Source: Pseudomonas sp. URIL14HWK12:I12
GTDB lineage: Bacteria; Pseudomonadota; Gammaproteobacteria; Pseudomonadales; Pseudomonadaceae
Direction: 5' to 3'
Assembly (NCBI RefSeq): GCF_003097135.1
Contig: NZ_QEQL01000003.1
Span: 1-64,000, forward strand
Length of the DNA stretch: 64,000 nt
The translations under genes were made by a program, and so were the position numbers. Shown in pieces: positions 28,001 through 34,902 of the stretch. Each line of letters begins with the position of its first letter. The first letter of the stretch is position 1. Under the pieces are notes generated by a model that ran no database searches, was not told the DNA's origin, and saw only the letters and a list, made by a program, of their open reading frames with translations.

Positions 28001-31000
28001 AGCACCGTTAACCATGGCCTGGAACATCAGTGGATCAAGCTGAGCAACCTGTCGGCTACCTTCGTCGACAACGATGGCTCTGAAATCCACAAGGTCAGCC
28101 TCTCCGGCGTGCCGGAAGGCACCATCCTCAAGGCCTTCGACACCGCAGGCGGCGAGCACCTGATGACGTCCGACGGCAAGACGCCGCTGGACCTCACCGG
28201 CATGGACCTGAACAGCCTGAGCCTGCTGACCAAGCCAGGCCAGGCCGGCAGCTTCGAGCTGACCCTGGGCGGTACCGCTCAGGAGAATGTCAGCCCAGTG
28301 GTCGCCCAAGGCCAGAGCCAGAGCTTTACCGTGGTGGTGGATGCCATCAACCACGCGCCAAGCATCAGCATCACGTCCACCACGCCAGTGGCCGAGCATT
28401 CGGCCCAGGCCGGCCAGGGCGTGGCGACCTACACCGCCACCGACCCTGACAACCAGGCGCCTGTCGTTACCCTTACCAACAACGACAAGGGTTACTACGC
28501 CATCAAAGACGGCCAGGTCGTGCTGACCCAGGCCGGTGCCGACTGGGTGAACGCCGGTAACACGCTGCCGGATATCAACCTGCATGCCGCCGACGCAATG
28601 GACCCTTCGCTTGGCGCCGACGCCAACGCGGCCGTCATCACCACCCTGGTAAACGACGCCCCGCTGGTCAGCGATGCCGCCAGCGTCAACTTCACCGAGA
28701 AGCAGGCCGCCGTGGCGCTGTTCGATGGCCTGGCCATCAAGGACAGCGACAACAGCACCCTGGACCACGCCACGATCACCCTCAAAGGCTTCCAGCCTGG
28801 GGATGCGTTCAGCTCCAGCTACACCAACGGCGCAGCCCTGCAGCCTTCTGGCAACGTGACCGTCGATGGTGAGCAGATCAGTTACCAGACTGTCGTGCAG
28901 AACGGCGCGATGGTGGTGACCCTGACCGGCCCGGCATCGATCGACGCGTTCCAGAAACTACTGGGCTCGGTCCAGTTCTCGGTACCCGGCGATGCGCCGA
29001 ACACCGCAGCGCGCAGCGTCGAGCTGACGGTGACTGACATCGGCACCCCGGGTGGCGACGGCTCGGACAAGGCCACTTCGCTGGTGGCCAAGACTGACGT
29101 GACCGTCACGGCCGTCAACGACGCGCCGGTGGCCAACGATGACCCTAGCCTGGTCAGCGGCCTGAAAGGCCAGTACTTCAGCTGGAGCGACGCGGCGCAG
29201 GGCGCCAACCTCTCCACCGTGGCCCAGGCGGTCAAGTACATTGCCGGTAACAACCCGACCGCGACCTTCAACGCCACTCAGATCGACTTCGGTAGCGTTG
29301 CGCAAACCCGCGTGACCAACGACCTCGGCCGTGCCGACAGCTCCAGCGATAACCTCAGCAAGTTCCTCGGCGTGAACGTGGCAGGCGTCACGGCGCACGC
29401 CACTGACCTGAGCAGCACCCACACCAGCAGCTCGGACGCCATCCTCAAGCTGACCGGCGTCGTTACGCTGGATGCCGGTAACTACACGCTCAAGGTCACA
29501 GCTGATGACGGTTACCAGATCCTGATCGATGGCAAGCAGGTGGCGGTGTTCGATGCCAACACCTCGTCGCGCAGCGACACCTTCGACTTCAACGTCGCCG
29601 GCAGCGGCGCCCATGACATCCAGATCATCTATTGGGATCAGGGTGGCAGCGCCAACCTCACCGTTCAAGTGAAGTCGGCCACTGGCAGCTATGCGGTACT
29701 GGGCAGCAATGCCTACCCGCTGAGCTACAACCCGCTGAGCACCACCGAAAGCCAGGCACTGACGATCAAGGCAAGCACCTTGCTGGCCAACGACACCGAC
29801 GTGGATACCGCACACGATCAGCTGAAGATCGTCGGCGTGAGCAGCAACGTGGTCGATGCCAGCGGCAACGTGGTCGGCACGGCTGTGCTCAGCGCCGATC
29901 AGCAGGCGGTGCTGTTCACCCCGAACAAGACCTTCGTGGGCGACGCGAGCTTCACCTACACCCTGAGCGACGGTGACAAGACCGCTGCTACAGACGGCAA
30001 GGTAACGGTGCACGTGGCAGCGGCCGCTCAGCCGACCATCGCCATCGCGCCGGTGAGCATCACCGAGCATGCGATGAAGGCCAATGAAACCGTCGCAACC
30101 TACAAGACCTTCGATGGCGACACCCTCGCCAGTGACCTGAAAGTCGCCTTTGCCGACGGCAGCAACACCAATGGCTATTACCAGCTCAGTGGCAACAAGG
30201 TCGTCCTGACCGCTGCCGGCGCGGCGTATGCCAATGCGGGCAATACACTGCCGAATGTGAGCCTGGTGGTGAGCGACGATCTGCACACCGGTACTGACAC
30301 CAAGGCGCCGACGGTCACGCTGACCAATGCCGCACCGACGGTGGAAATCAGCAGCCTGTCGCCAGCGCCCCACGCGCCGAAAGCGGGCGATGCCGTTGCC
30401 ACCTACCTGGGCAAGGATCAGGACGGGGACAAAGTTTCGGTCAGCCTCAAGTCGGGCAGCGATTCGGCCAAGTACTATCAGCTGGCCAGCGATGGCGTAA
30501 CCGTCACGTTGACCCAGGCCGGTGTCGACTATTACAACGCACACAAAGGGGCACTGCCCCTGCTGGAGCTGACGGCCTTCGACGGCCGTGCTGCTGGCAA
30601 CGGTAGCGGTACGCCGACCCTGGCCAACCAGGCGCCGGAACTTACGGTTACCCCGCTCGACTCGCAGCCGCATAACGCAGCCGTGGGCACCGTGGTGGCC
30701 AGCTACAGCGCCAGCGACAAAGACGCAGGCGATACCGGCAAGCTGGCCGTAAGCATCAAGGCCAACGCCGACGGCGTGGCCTACTACAGCCTCGACACCG
30801 CTGGCCAGAAGATCACCCTGACCCAGGCCGGTGTGGACTACTACAACAGCCACAACGGCACCCTGCCGGGCGTGACCCTGGTGGCCGACGATGGCCGTGC
30901 GACCGGTGAAGGTTCGGCGACCCCGAGCCTGACCCTGAGCAACGCCGCGCCGGCCCTGACGCTGACCGCCAACCACCTCACCCAGCATGCGCCTGCCGCA

Positions 31001-34000
31001 GGCGAAGCCGTGGCCAAATACAGCGCCAACGACGCAGACGGCGACACGCTGGCCGTAGCGTTCAAGGCTGGCAGCAATAGCAACGGCTACTATGCGTTGG
31101 ACACCGCCAACAACGCAGTGACCCTGACCGCCCAGGGCGTGGCGTACTACACGAGCCACAAAGGTGAACTGCCGCCGATTACCCTGACGGTGACCGATGG
31201 CCGTGCGACCGCCGAGGCGACAGACACACCGACCCTGGCCAACCAGGCGCCGGAAGTCACCGTTACCCCGCTCGACTCGCAGCCGCACAACGCAGCCGTG
31301 GGCACCGTGGTGGCCAGCTACAGCGCCAGCGACAAGGACGCAGGCGATACCGGCAAGCTGGCCGTAAGCATCAAGGCTAACGCCGACGGCGTGGCCTACT
31401 ACAGCCTCGACACCGCTGGCCAGAAGATCACCCTGACCCAGGCCGGTGTGGACTACTACAACAGCCACAACGGCACCCTGCCGGGCGTGACCCTGGTGGC
31501 CGATGATGGCCGTGCGACCGGTGAAGGCTCGGCGACCCCGAGCCTGACCCTGAGCAACAACCCGCCTGTTGCCAACGATGACTACCTGGTTCAGGGCGGC
31601 CTGAAGGCCGAGTTCTACAACTACCAGGAAAACAGCGGCCAAGGCCGCCCGAACCTGACCAGCGTGTCTCAGGTGCTGGCATGGATCGCTGGCAATAACC
31701 CCAACGCCACGTTCAATGCCAACAAGATCGACTTCGGCAGCGTCAGCGACAACCTGGGCCACTACAACAGCTCGACCAACAGCCTGGTCAAGTTCCTGAC
31801 CAATAACTCGTCGGCCAACCAGGGCAATTACGACAGCCTCACCGGCAACCAGATCGACTCTTCCGATGCGATCCTGAACATGACCGGCCAGGTGCAGCTC
31901 AACGCCGGCACCTATGCACTGCGCGTCACCGCTGACGATGGCTACATGGTGCTGGTCGACGGCAAGCTGGCGGCTGTCTATGACGGCATCACTTCGCGGG
32001 CGGTCAACGACTTCAGTTTCTCGGTGGCCAATTCCGGGCTGCACGATATCCAGGTCGTCTACTGGGACCAAGGCGGCAACGCGGCGCTCAAGATAGAGCT
32101 GGGCAGCAGCCTGAGCAGCTTGAAAGTGCTCGGTGACACCAGCTCGCCGCTGAGCCATAACCTGCTGACCGTCAGCGAAAACCTGCACAGTGACAATCCA
32201 CACAGCCTGACCATCAAGGCCGCGGACCTGCTGAAGAACGACACCGACGCCGACCGAGGCGATGTGCTGAGCATTCGTTCGGTGCATGACGGGCAGCACG
32301 GCACCGTGGCACTGGATGCCAACGGCAACGTGATCTTCACGCCGGAAGCAGGTTACTCGGGCCCTGCGACCTTCACCTACACCCTGTGGGATCAGCGCAC
32401 CAACAGCGCCACCGACGCAACAGTGACCGTTCAGGTGACCCCCGTCGCACCGGCGCTGGACCTGGACAGCGGCGTTGTCGGCACTGGCCATGCGGTCAGC
32501 TATGTGGCCAACCACGATGGCGTGTCGGTCAGCGACAAGGCGACCATCACCCTGGATGACGCCGGTATCAAGGGCGCAACCATCGCTATCAACAATGCGC
32601 AGGTGGGTGACCACTTGAGCGTGGGTAGCCTGCCCGGCGGTGTGACGGCCGTGCTGTCGGCCGACGGGAGCCAGGTCGTGCTCAGCGGTGTCGCAACCGC
32701 TGCGCAGTATCAGGATGCGATCAAGGCCATCACTTTCAGCAACACGGCTGATGTGACCAGTTCCAGCACTCGCACGATTTCCGTGACCGTGCAGGATGTG
32801 TTCGGCACAGCGTCGAACCAGGCGACCACCACCGTATCGGTAGCCAAGTCGGTCTACACCTACACCGACGGCTCGCCTAATGCCGATACGCTCAACGGCA
32901 CTGGCAACAACGACATCATCGTGGGTGACAAGGCCCAGAGCACGGTAACCCCGGCCAAGGATGCCAATGTGGCGTTCATCGTCGATGTGTCCGGCAGCAT
33001 GCGCGGCAAGTACACCCAGGAGCAGGATGCCCTGGTGGCAGCGATCAAGCAGTTGCGTAACGACATGACGTCGAGCCAGACCATCAAGGTCGGCATCGTC
33101 ACCTTCTCCGACCATGCGCTGGACTCCACCCTCGTGCTCACCAAGAACATGACGGACAGCCAGATCAGCACTGCCGTGGCCAATGCCACGAACAACTCCA
33201 CCAAGGGCGGCAATACCAACTACGAAGAAGCCTTCAAGGATACGGCGAACTGGTTCATCAACAACGGCACGGCCGGGGCGGTCAACCAGACCTTCTTCAT
33301 CACCGACGGCCAGCCCAACCGCTACCTGATCAACGAAGGTACTGCTTCTGGCGGCAACGCGACATGGGTTGCCGACGGCCATGGCGGCTATCAGTTGGCC
33401 AACGAAGTCTCCGCTTACAGCGGCCTGGCCAGCAACACCCAAGAGGGCTGGAACTTGCTCGTGGCTCAGTCGCCAACCGTCAATGCCGTTGGCCTGAGCA
33501 CCGACCAGAACCAGGGCACTGACCTCAGCTCGCTGAACAACTACGACACCAGCGGCCACGCTGCGCTGAACGTGACACTGGACAACCTGTCCAGCGTCAT
33601 CGCCAGCAAGACCGTGACCGCACAGCCGGCCAGTGATGTGATCAACGGCGGGGAGGGCAACGACATCCTCTTCGGCGACACGATCTTCTTCAACGGCATC
33701 AACCCGGCCGATGGCCTGGGCACGTCGGTGATCAAGGCGTACGTGACCGAGAAGGCCGGCCACACCGCGTCCGACTCGGAGATCTACACCTACATCAAGG
33801 GCCACCTGGGCGAGTTCAACCTGGGCAACAGCGGTGGTGACGATACCCTCAACGGCGGCAATGGCAATGACATCCTGTTCGGCCAGGCGGGCAATGACAC
33901 CCTCAACGGCGGTAACGGCGATGACATCCTGATCGGCGGCAAGGGCAACGACATCCTCACCGGCGGCGCGGGTGCCGATACCTTCATGTGGCTGCGTGGT

Positions 34001-34384
34001 GACCTCAACGTCGACACCACCGACAGCAAAGGCGCCGTCACTCAGAAGGGCGCCGACGTGATCACCGACTTCAGCAAGGCTCAGGGCGACACCATCGACC
34101 TGACCGACCTGCTCAAGGACCACGCCGACGACCTCACCGCCAACCTGGGCAAATACCTGCAGATCGCCAAGGACAGCAGCGGCACCACCGAGCTGTTGAT
34201 CAGCACCACCGGCAAGCTCACCGCCGCGGCCACCACCTCTGCCAACGACGTGCAGAAGGCGACCACTGCCAACGAAAGCCAGGCCGACGTGACGATCAAG
34301 GTACAGGGCGACGGTGCCAGCTGGGCAAGCAACTCGCTGGCGCAGCTGATTCACGACAGCACCATCAAGGTTGACCATCACTGA
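22010..34384 (+). CDS. lapA: LapA, giant repeat-rich biofilm adhesin exported by LapEBC
   Basis: 4124-aa type I secreted adhesin. Residues 1-125 are the retention module; TAAG at 110-113 is the LapG cleavage motif. Then come Calx-beta-like domains (about 270-362 and 1559-1650), many ~100-aa cadherin/Ig-like repeats (for example 2674-3184), and a jelly-roll-like carbohydrate-binding-type module (about 933-1094). PA14-like modules lie near 540-684, 1870-1975, 2382-2560 and 3196-3367. A von Willebrand A domain follows (about 3653-3870; MIDAS motif DVSGSM near 3660). The C-terminus has RTX calcium repeats (GGNGNDILFG, GGKGNDILTGG; about 3880-3992) and an uncleaved secretion signal. The start is set by GGAGA seven bases upstream. 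It is about half the size I recall for KT2440 LapA. Confidence 0.95.
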   Translation: MSSVVAIVKSIVGQVVAVSPEGIKRVLVEGDRLFAGEQIETGAAGAVTLQLQDGRMLDLGRDSLWSAAAPTRVEASHDTELASSVQATSVEDLQKAIAAGADPTQALEATAAGNDAGDTGGTGGGSHTVVMLSETGGAVDPTVGFQTAGLDGRERLSAEQTDTTPVRPSTLTLSATSSITEEGGVLTYTATLTQAPLSPLTVTLSNGAVIVIGAGQTTGSVSVPMANENTPYIDAHNVNVTVAGTSGGAGLAVTVDPTPATTQVTDTLDTSYVSISGSASVKEGAGATYTLSITDGNNQPLVAKTDVTVTVKYSGTADGQDFTGETQVVIKAGSSSAQLAVSALNDKLIEGTEHLVVTIDNVSPATGARAGDFEQLAIDPQRNSVDTSIVDQTAPTATGSGDTPIQGREDTAVNLTWDSFNVQKGSSNADLGVRIDSVPSNGTLVLTVGGVETTLKAGDIVTQAQLANGTLVFTPAADQASSPADSSLFGSVQFTALNNASSSEPVAGQQARIDFAIAAVADAPTIGIEHPGAAPGLTLQQWAGLGLGNNGGGIDPNTVREAINKTTQPTESKVIDGFHQVAVDAGTASKVSGVIYLEAGKTYTFTAGGDDSMVLSVGGKDIGSNTWNGGRDTQFSGDFTPSASGFYSVEGYQYNADGPGYFDVNVSVNGAPATSLADSGLPLYPSAGAAQAANTSALVIAAGNEGKNIDIGGYDVSFKDQDGSETHTITLSGLQAGQTISDGTHSVIVGAGQSSVDVSDWALSKLTFNAGDHVSGSYTLTLTGTAVEKTNQDSASTSVQINVLVNAVADAPAIAANRSVEGFEDKPIALGTLAAYADNDGSESHTTVLSGNALVKGAQLTDGTHSVTIDGQTSLDVSGWDLSAIRYQAPQDASGTFTLTVTGTSQEASNNAASSSVGTVTINVAPVTDIPTLSLGDRAWAISTNFDSIGSSLNVPVAAIGNGEWTTGNNGAQVEIQSGRAFGLPTDTHVIELERNRGDASDLSTKVTNTVANSVYTLNFDYSPRSGSLGNDSEIKVMWDGKVVATLNSSQLGLQHYSLVLPTNAGGDKTLTFVASDQNSVGGVLGNISLSTANNTGVQGAQIALQPITAHTNDIDGSESLKVMISGLPEGATLRSGNDVFVASAGNTSVDVASWNLATLTYQAPSGASAGDVQLTVTAIAQDGTAAPEAVSTPLTVHVLPNADAPVIVLQTAGVTENLAVEHQVVGNFSTFDANGDAVTVRFTPGSAGTDASGNNTYYQVVGNTVQLTQAGADYVNLGNKLPQIGLTVTDSSLLTGNTTGTPATTLVNDAPVVTDADSVFQENHAPVALVSQVSITDEDSANLSNATITVSNAASTDVIAFPGANGTFEGISYSQSFANGTWTLQLSGEASKSAYQSLISQLTFSTGDQHPPSTEPRQVSVSVTDAGGDGLPAVSTAQPAVSTIEVQQQVTLQLVANAPADAKEGDPITYTVKLVDSIGNPVVATQPIHVTLEKGGDLVIPAGASSSAPSQPVAAPDDMYEGGNVAENHIVSNDAPQPNLKVDGQVNTAVADDGDVTTVTLTTEPSVKEGETATFTLQLSNAEGAATRNETTVTLSYSGKAADGSDFTGVTSVKVPAGVTSFPIELPIKADGLIEGAETLTVKVTGVTGSGYESVDYSAAQATTTIVDGDKPAVAANEVEGDEATPLTLNWADFNVSGQAQDASAWTVKVTTLPTNGVLALGGTAVAAGQVISKQDIDSGKLTFTPNAHESGSPDYSDSSSEGDQKSHYDSLTFEASNNGQSSGSATLLLDVNPIANAPTLGVALPDAAPTGFNKVTWQVSSADYNTLGHGGDGANPQTLVNTLRTPPSDAPVQHLSGVPAIDSAGNVGQQTATKYFGLVYLEAGKAYAFGGTADDSLAVVIGGKTVASAQWNSVVDGQNGGISGSFTPQASGYYEVDIYHFNQNGPGSYNLTVAVDGGPAKSLADSGLQTYTGADQLGDSAAHHVLNNGEGYYTVSTVNHGLEHQWIKLSNLSATFVDNDGSEIHKVSLSGVPEGTILKAFDTAGGEHLMTSDGKTPLDLTGMDLNSLSLLTKPGQAGSFELTLGGTAQENVSPVVAQGQSQSFTVVVDAINHAPSISITSTTPVAEHSAQAGQGVATYTATDPDNQAPVVTLTNNDKGYYAIKDGQVVLTQAGADWVNAGNTLPDINLHAADAMDPSLGADANAAVITTLVNDAPLVSDAASVNFTEKQAAVALFDGLAIKDSDNSTLDHATITLKGFQPGDAFSSSYTNGAALQPSGNVTVDGEQISYQTVVQNGAMVVTLTGPASIDAFQKLLGSVQFSVPGDAPNTAARSVELTVTDIGTPGGDGSDKATSLVAKTDVTVTAVNDAPVANDDPSLVSGLKGQYFSWSDAAQGANLSTVAQAVKYIAGNNPTATFNATQIDFGSVAQTRVTNDLGRADSSSDNLSKFLGVNVAGVTAHATDLSSTHTSSSDAILKLTGVVTLDAGNYTLKVTADDGYQILIDGKQVAVFDANTSSRSDTFDFNVAGSGAHDIQIIYWDQGGSANLTVQVKSATGSYAVLGSNAYPLSYNPLSTTESQALTIKASTLLANDTDVDTAHDQLKIVGVSSNVVDASGNVVGTAVLSADQQAVLFTPNKTFVGDASFTYTLSDGDKTAATDGKVTVHVAAAAQPTIAIAPVSITEHAMKANETVATYKTFDGDTLASDLKVAFADGSNTNGYYQLSGNKVVLTAAGAAYANAGNTLPNVSLVVSDDLHTGTDTKAPTVTLTNAAPTVEISSLSPAPHAPKAGDAVATYLGKDQDGDKVSVSLKSGSDSAKYYQLASDGVTVTLTQAGVDYYNAHKGALPLLELTAFDGRAAGNGSGTPTLANQAPELTVTPLDSQPHNAAVGTVVASYSASDKDAGDTGKLAVSIKANADGVAYYSLDTAGQKITLTQAGVDYYNSHNGTLPGVTLVADDGRATGEGSATPSLTLSNAAPALTLTANHLTQHAPAAGEAVAKYSANDADGDTLAVAFKAGSNSNGYYALDTANNAVTLTAQGVAYYTSHKGELPPITLTVTDGRATAEATDTPTLANQAPEVTVTPLDSQPHNAAVGTVVASYSASDKDAGDTGKLAVSIKANADGVAYYSLDTAGQKITLTQAGVDYYNSHNGTLPGVTLVADDGRATGEGSATPSLTLSNNPPVANDDYLVQGGLKAEFYNYQENSGQGRPNLTSVSQVLAWIAGNNPNATFNANKIDFGSVSDNLGHYNSSTNSLVKFLTNNSSANQGNYDSLTGNQIDSSDAILNMTGQVQLNAGTYALRVTADDGYMVLVDGKLAAVYDGITSRAVNDFSFSVANSGLHDIQVVYWDQGGNAALKIELGSSLSSLKVLGDTSSPLSHNLLTVSENLHSDNPHSLTIKAADLLKNDTDADRGDVLSIRSVHDGQHGTVALDANGNVIFTPEAGYSGPATFTYTLWDQRTNSATDATVTVQVTPVAPALDLDSGVVGTGHAVSYVANHDGVSVSDKATITLDDAGIKGATIAINNAQVGDHLSVGSLPGGVTAVLSADGSQVVLSGVATAAQYQDAIKAITFSNTADVTSSSTRTISVTVQDVFGTASNQATTTVSVAKSVYTYTDGSPNADTLNGTGNNDIIVGDKAQSTVTPAKDANVAFIVDVSGSMRGKYTQEQDALVAAIKQLRNDMTSSQTIKVGIVTFSDHALDSTLVLTKNMTDSQISTAVANATNNSTKGGNTNYEEAFKDTANWFINNGTAGAVNQTFFITDGQPNRYLINEGTASGGNATWVADGHGGYQLANEVSAYSGLASNTQEGWNLLVAQSPTVNAVGLSTDQNQGTDLSSLNNYDTSGHAALNVTLDNLSSVIASKTVTAQPASDVINGGEGNDILFGDTIFFNGINPADGLGTSVIKAYVTEKAGHTASDSEIYTYIKGHLGEFNLGNSGGDDTLNGGNGNDILFGQAGNDTLNGGNGDDILIGGKGNDILTGGAGADTFMWLRGDLNVDTTDSKGAVTQKGADVITDFSKAQGDTIDLTDLLKDHADDLTANLGKYLQIAKDSSGTTELLISTTGKLTAAATTSANDVQKATTANESQADVTIKVQGDGASWASNSLAQLIHDSTIKVDHH
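30616..30943 (+). repeat. Near-identical intragenic repeat in lapA, copy 1
   Basis: This 328-base segment recurs at 31231-31558, an offset of exactly 615 bases (205 codons), with about eight differences by eye, mostly silent. It encodes one cadherin-like repeat (ending ATPSLTLSN). The neighbouring repeats are much more diverged, so this pair reflects recent duplication or gene conversion. Confidence 0.9.
31231..31558 (+). repeat. Near-identical intragenic repeat in lapA, copy 2
   Basis: Second copy of the 328-base unit at 30616-30943. The two copies are separated by one diverged repeat (AAPALTLTANHLTQHAP onward), giving an A-B-A pattern. Such pairs are prone to recombination that would add or remove 205 codons in frame. 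Confidence 0.9.
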
Positions 34385-34392
34385 TGCGACCC

Positions 34393-34417
34393 TCGCCCGG
34401 CCTTGATGGCCGGGCGA
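34393..34417 (+). terminator. Hairpin terminator after lapA
   Basis: TCGCCCGGCC - TTGAT - GGCCGGGCGA forms a perfect GC-rich stem beginning 9 bases after the lapA stop. Only a short A/T stretch (TTAT) follows, so termination strength is uncertain. Confidence 0.65.
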
Positions 34418-34514
34418 TTATCGCCACATTGGTTCAAGCTGTATCATCCGGCCGGCGGCTGGCCTATCCTTCGCGGGCGGCCTATCGCTGGCCGGTTTTT
34501 TGAGGGCAAGGCTC

Positions 34515-34856
34515 ATGTTTTACGTACAGCGTGACGAACACGGCAAACTGTCGCGAGTCGAGGCCGAGGCCTTTGCCGAAGCGACCGATACGTTGCCGGC
34601 AGACAATGTAGAGATCCAGGAATGGTTCACCAGCCAGACTGCGGTGCGCAGCCTCGAACAGCTGCGCCAGAGCGACCTGGAGATGATCCGTGTGCTTGAC
34701 GACCTGATCCAGCTACTGGTGGAAAAAGGCGTAATCACTGTCACCGACCTGCCTCAGGCCGCCCTGGCCAAGCTGACCGGCCGCACTCAGGCGCGCGAGT
34801 CACTGGGCAGTGCCTCGGCGCGGTTGATCAATGATGAAGAGGCCCCGTTGATCTGA
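34515..34856 (+). CDS. Small conserved-type hypothetical protein downstream of lapA
   Basis: 113 aa, beginning FYVQRDEHGKLSRVEAEAF after the start Met. It has an acidic N-terminal half, a helical stretch rich in Leu and Asp (SDLEMIRVLDDLIQLLVEKG) and a short C-terminal tail. No signal peptide, TM segment or catalytic motif is visible. From memory, similar Pseudomonas proteins carry a misleading tryptophan-synthase-beta-like label; nothing here supports that enzyme. The start at 34515 is preferred to a frame opening at 34500. It lies convergent to the GTPase genes, 46 bases from their end. Confidence 0.75.
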   Translation: MFYVQRDEHGKLSRVEAEAFAEATDTLPADNVEIQEWFTSQTAVRSLEQLRQSDLEMIRVLDDLIQLLVEKGVITVTDLPQAALAKLTGRTQARESLGSASARLINDEEAPLI

Positions 34857-34902
34857 AACGGGCCCGCCGCCTCGCCGGCTGGTGCGTGCCTCTTCGGGTC
34901 GC

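Noticed and set aside
28958-34381. Very long open frame (about 1800 codons) antisense to lapA
   Set aside because: It mirrors the repetitive, high-GC lapA reading frame on the other strand, has low-complexity Val/Gly/Ala/Arg composition and no domain, and lapA itself is clearly coding. Other long antisense frames in lapA (for example 23009-24976, 25076-26746) are rejected for the same reason.
34445-34501. GC-rich GGCCGG elements with a T-run before the 113-aa gene, considered as a terminator or attenuator
   Set aside because: The inverted segments are short and can pair in several ways, so no single stem is supported.
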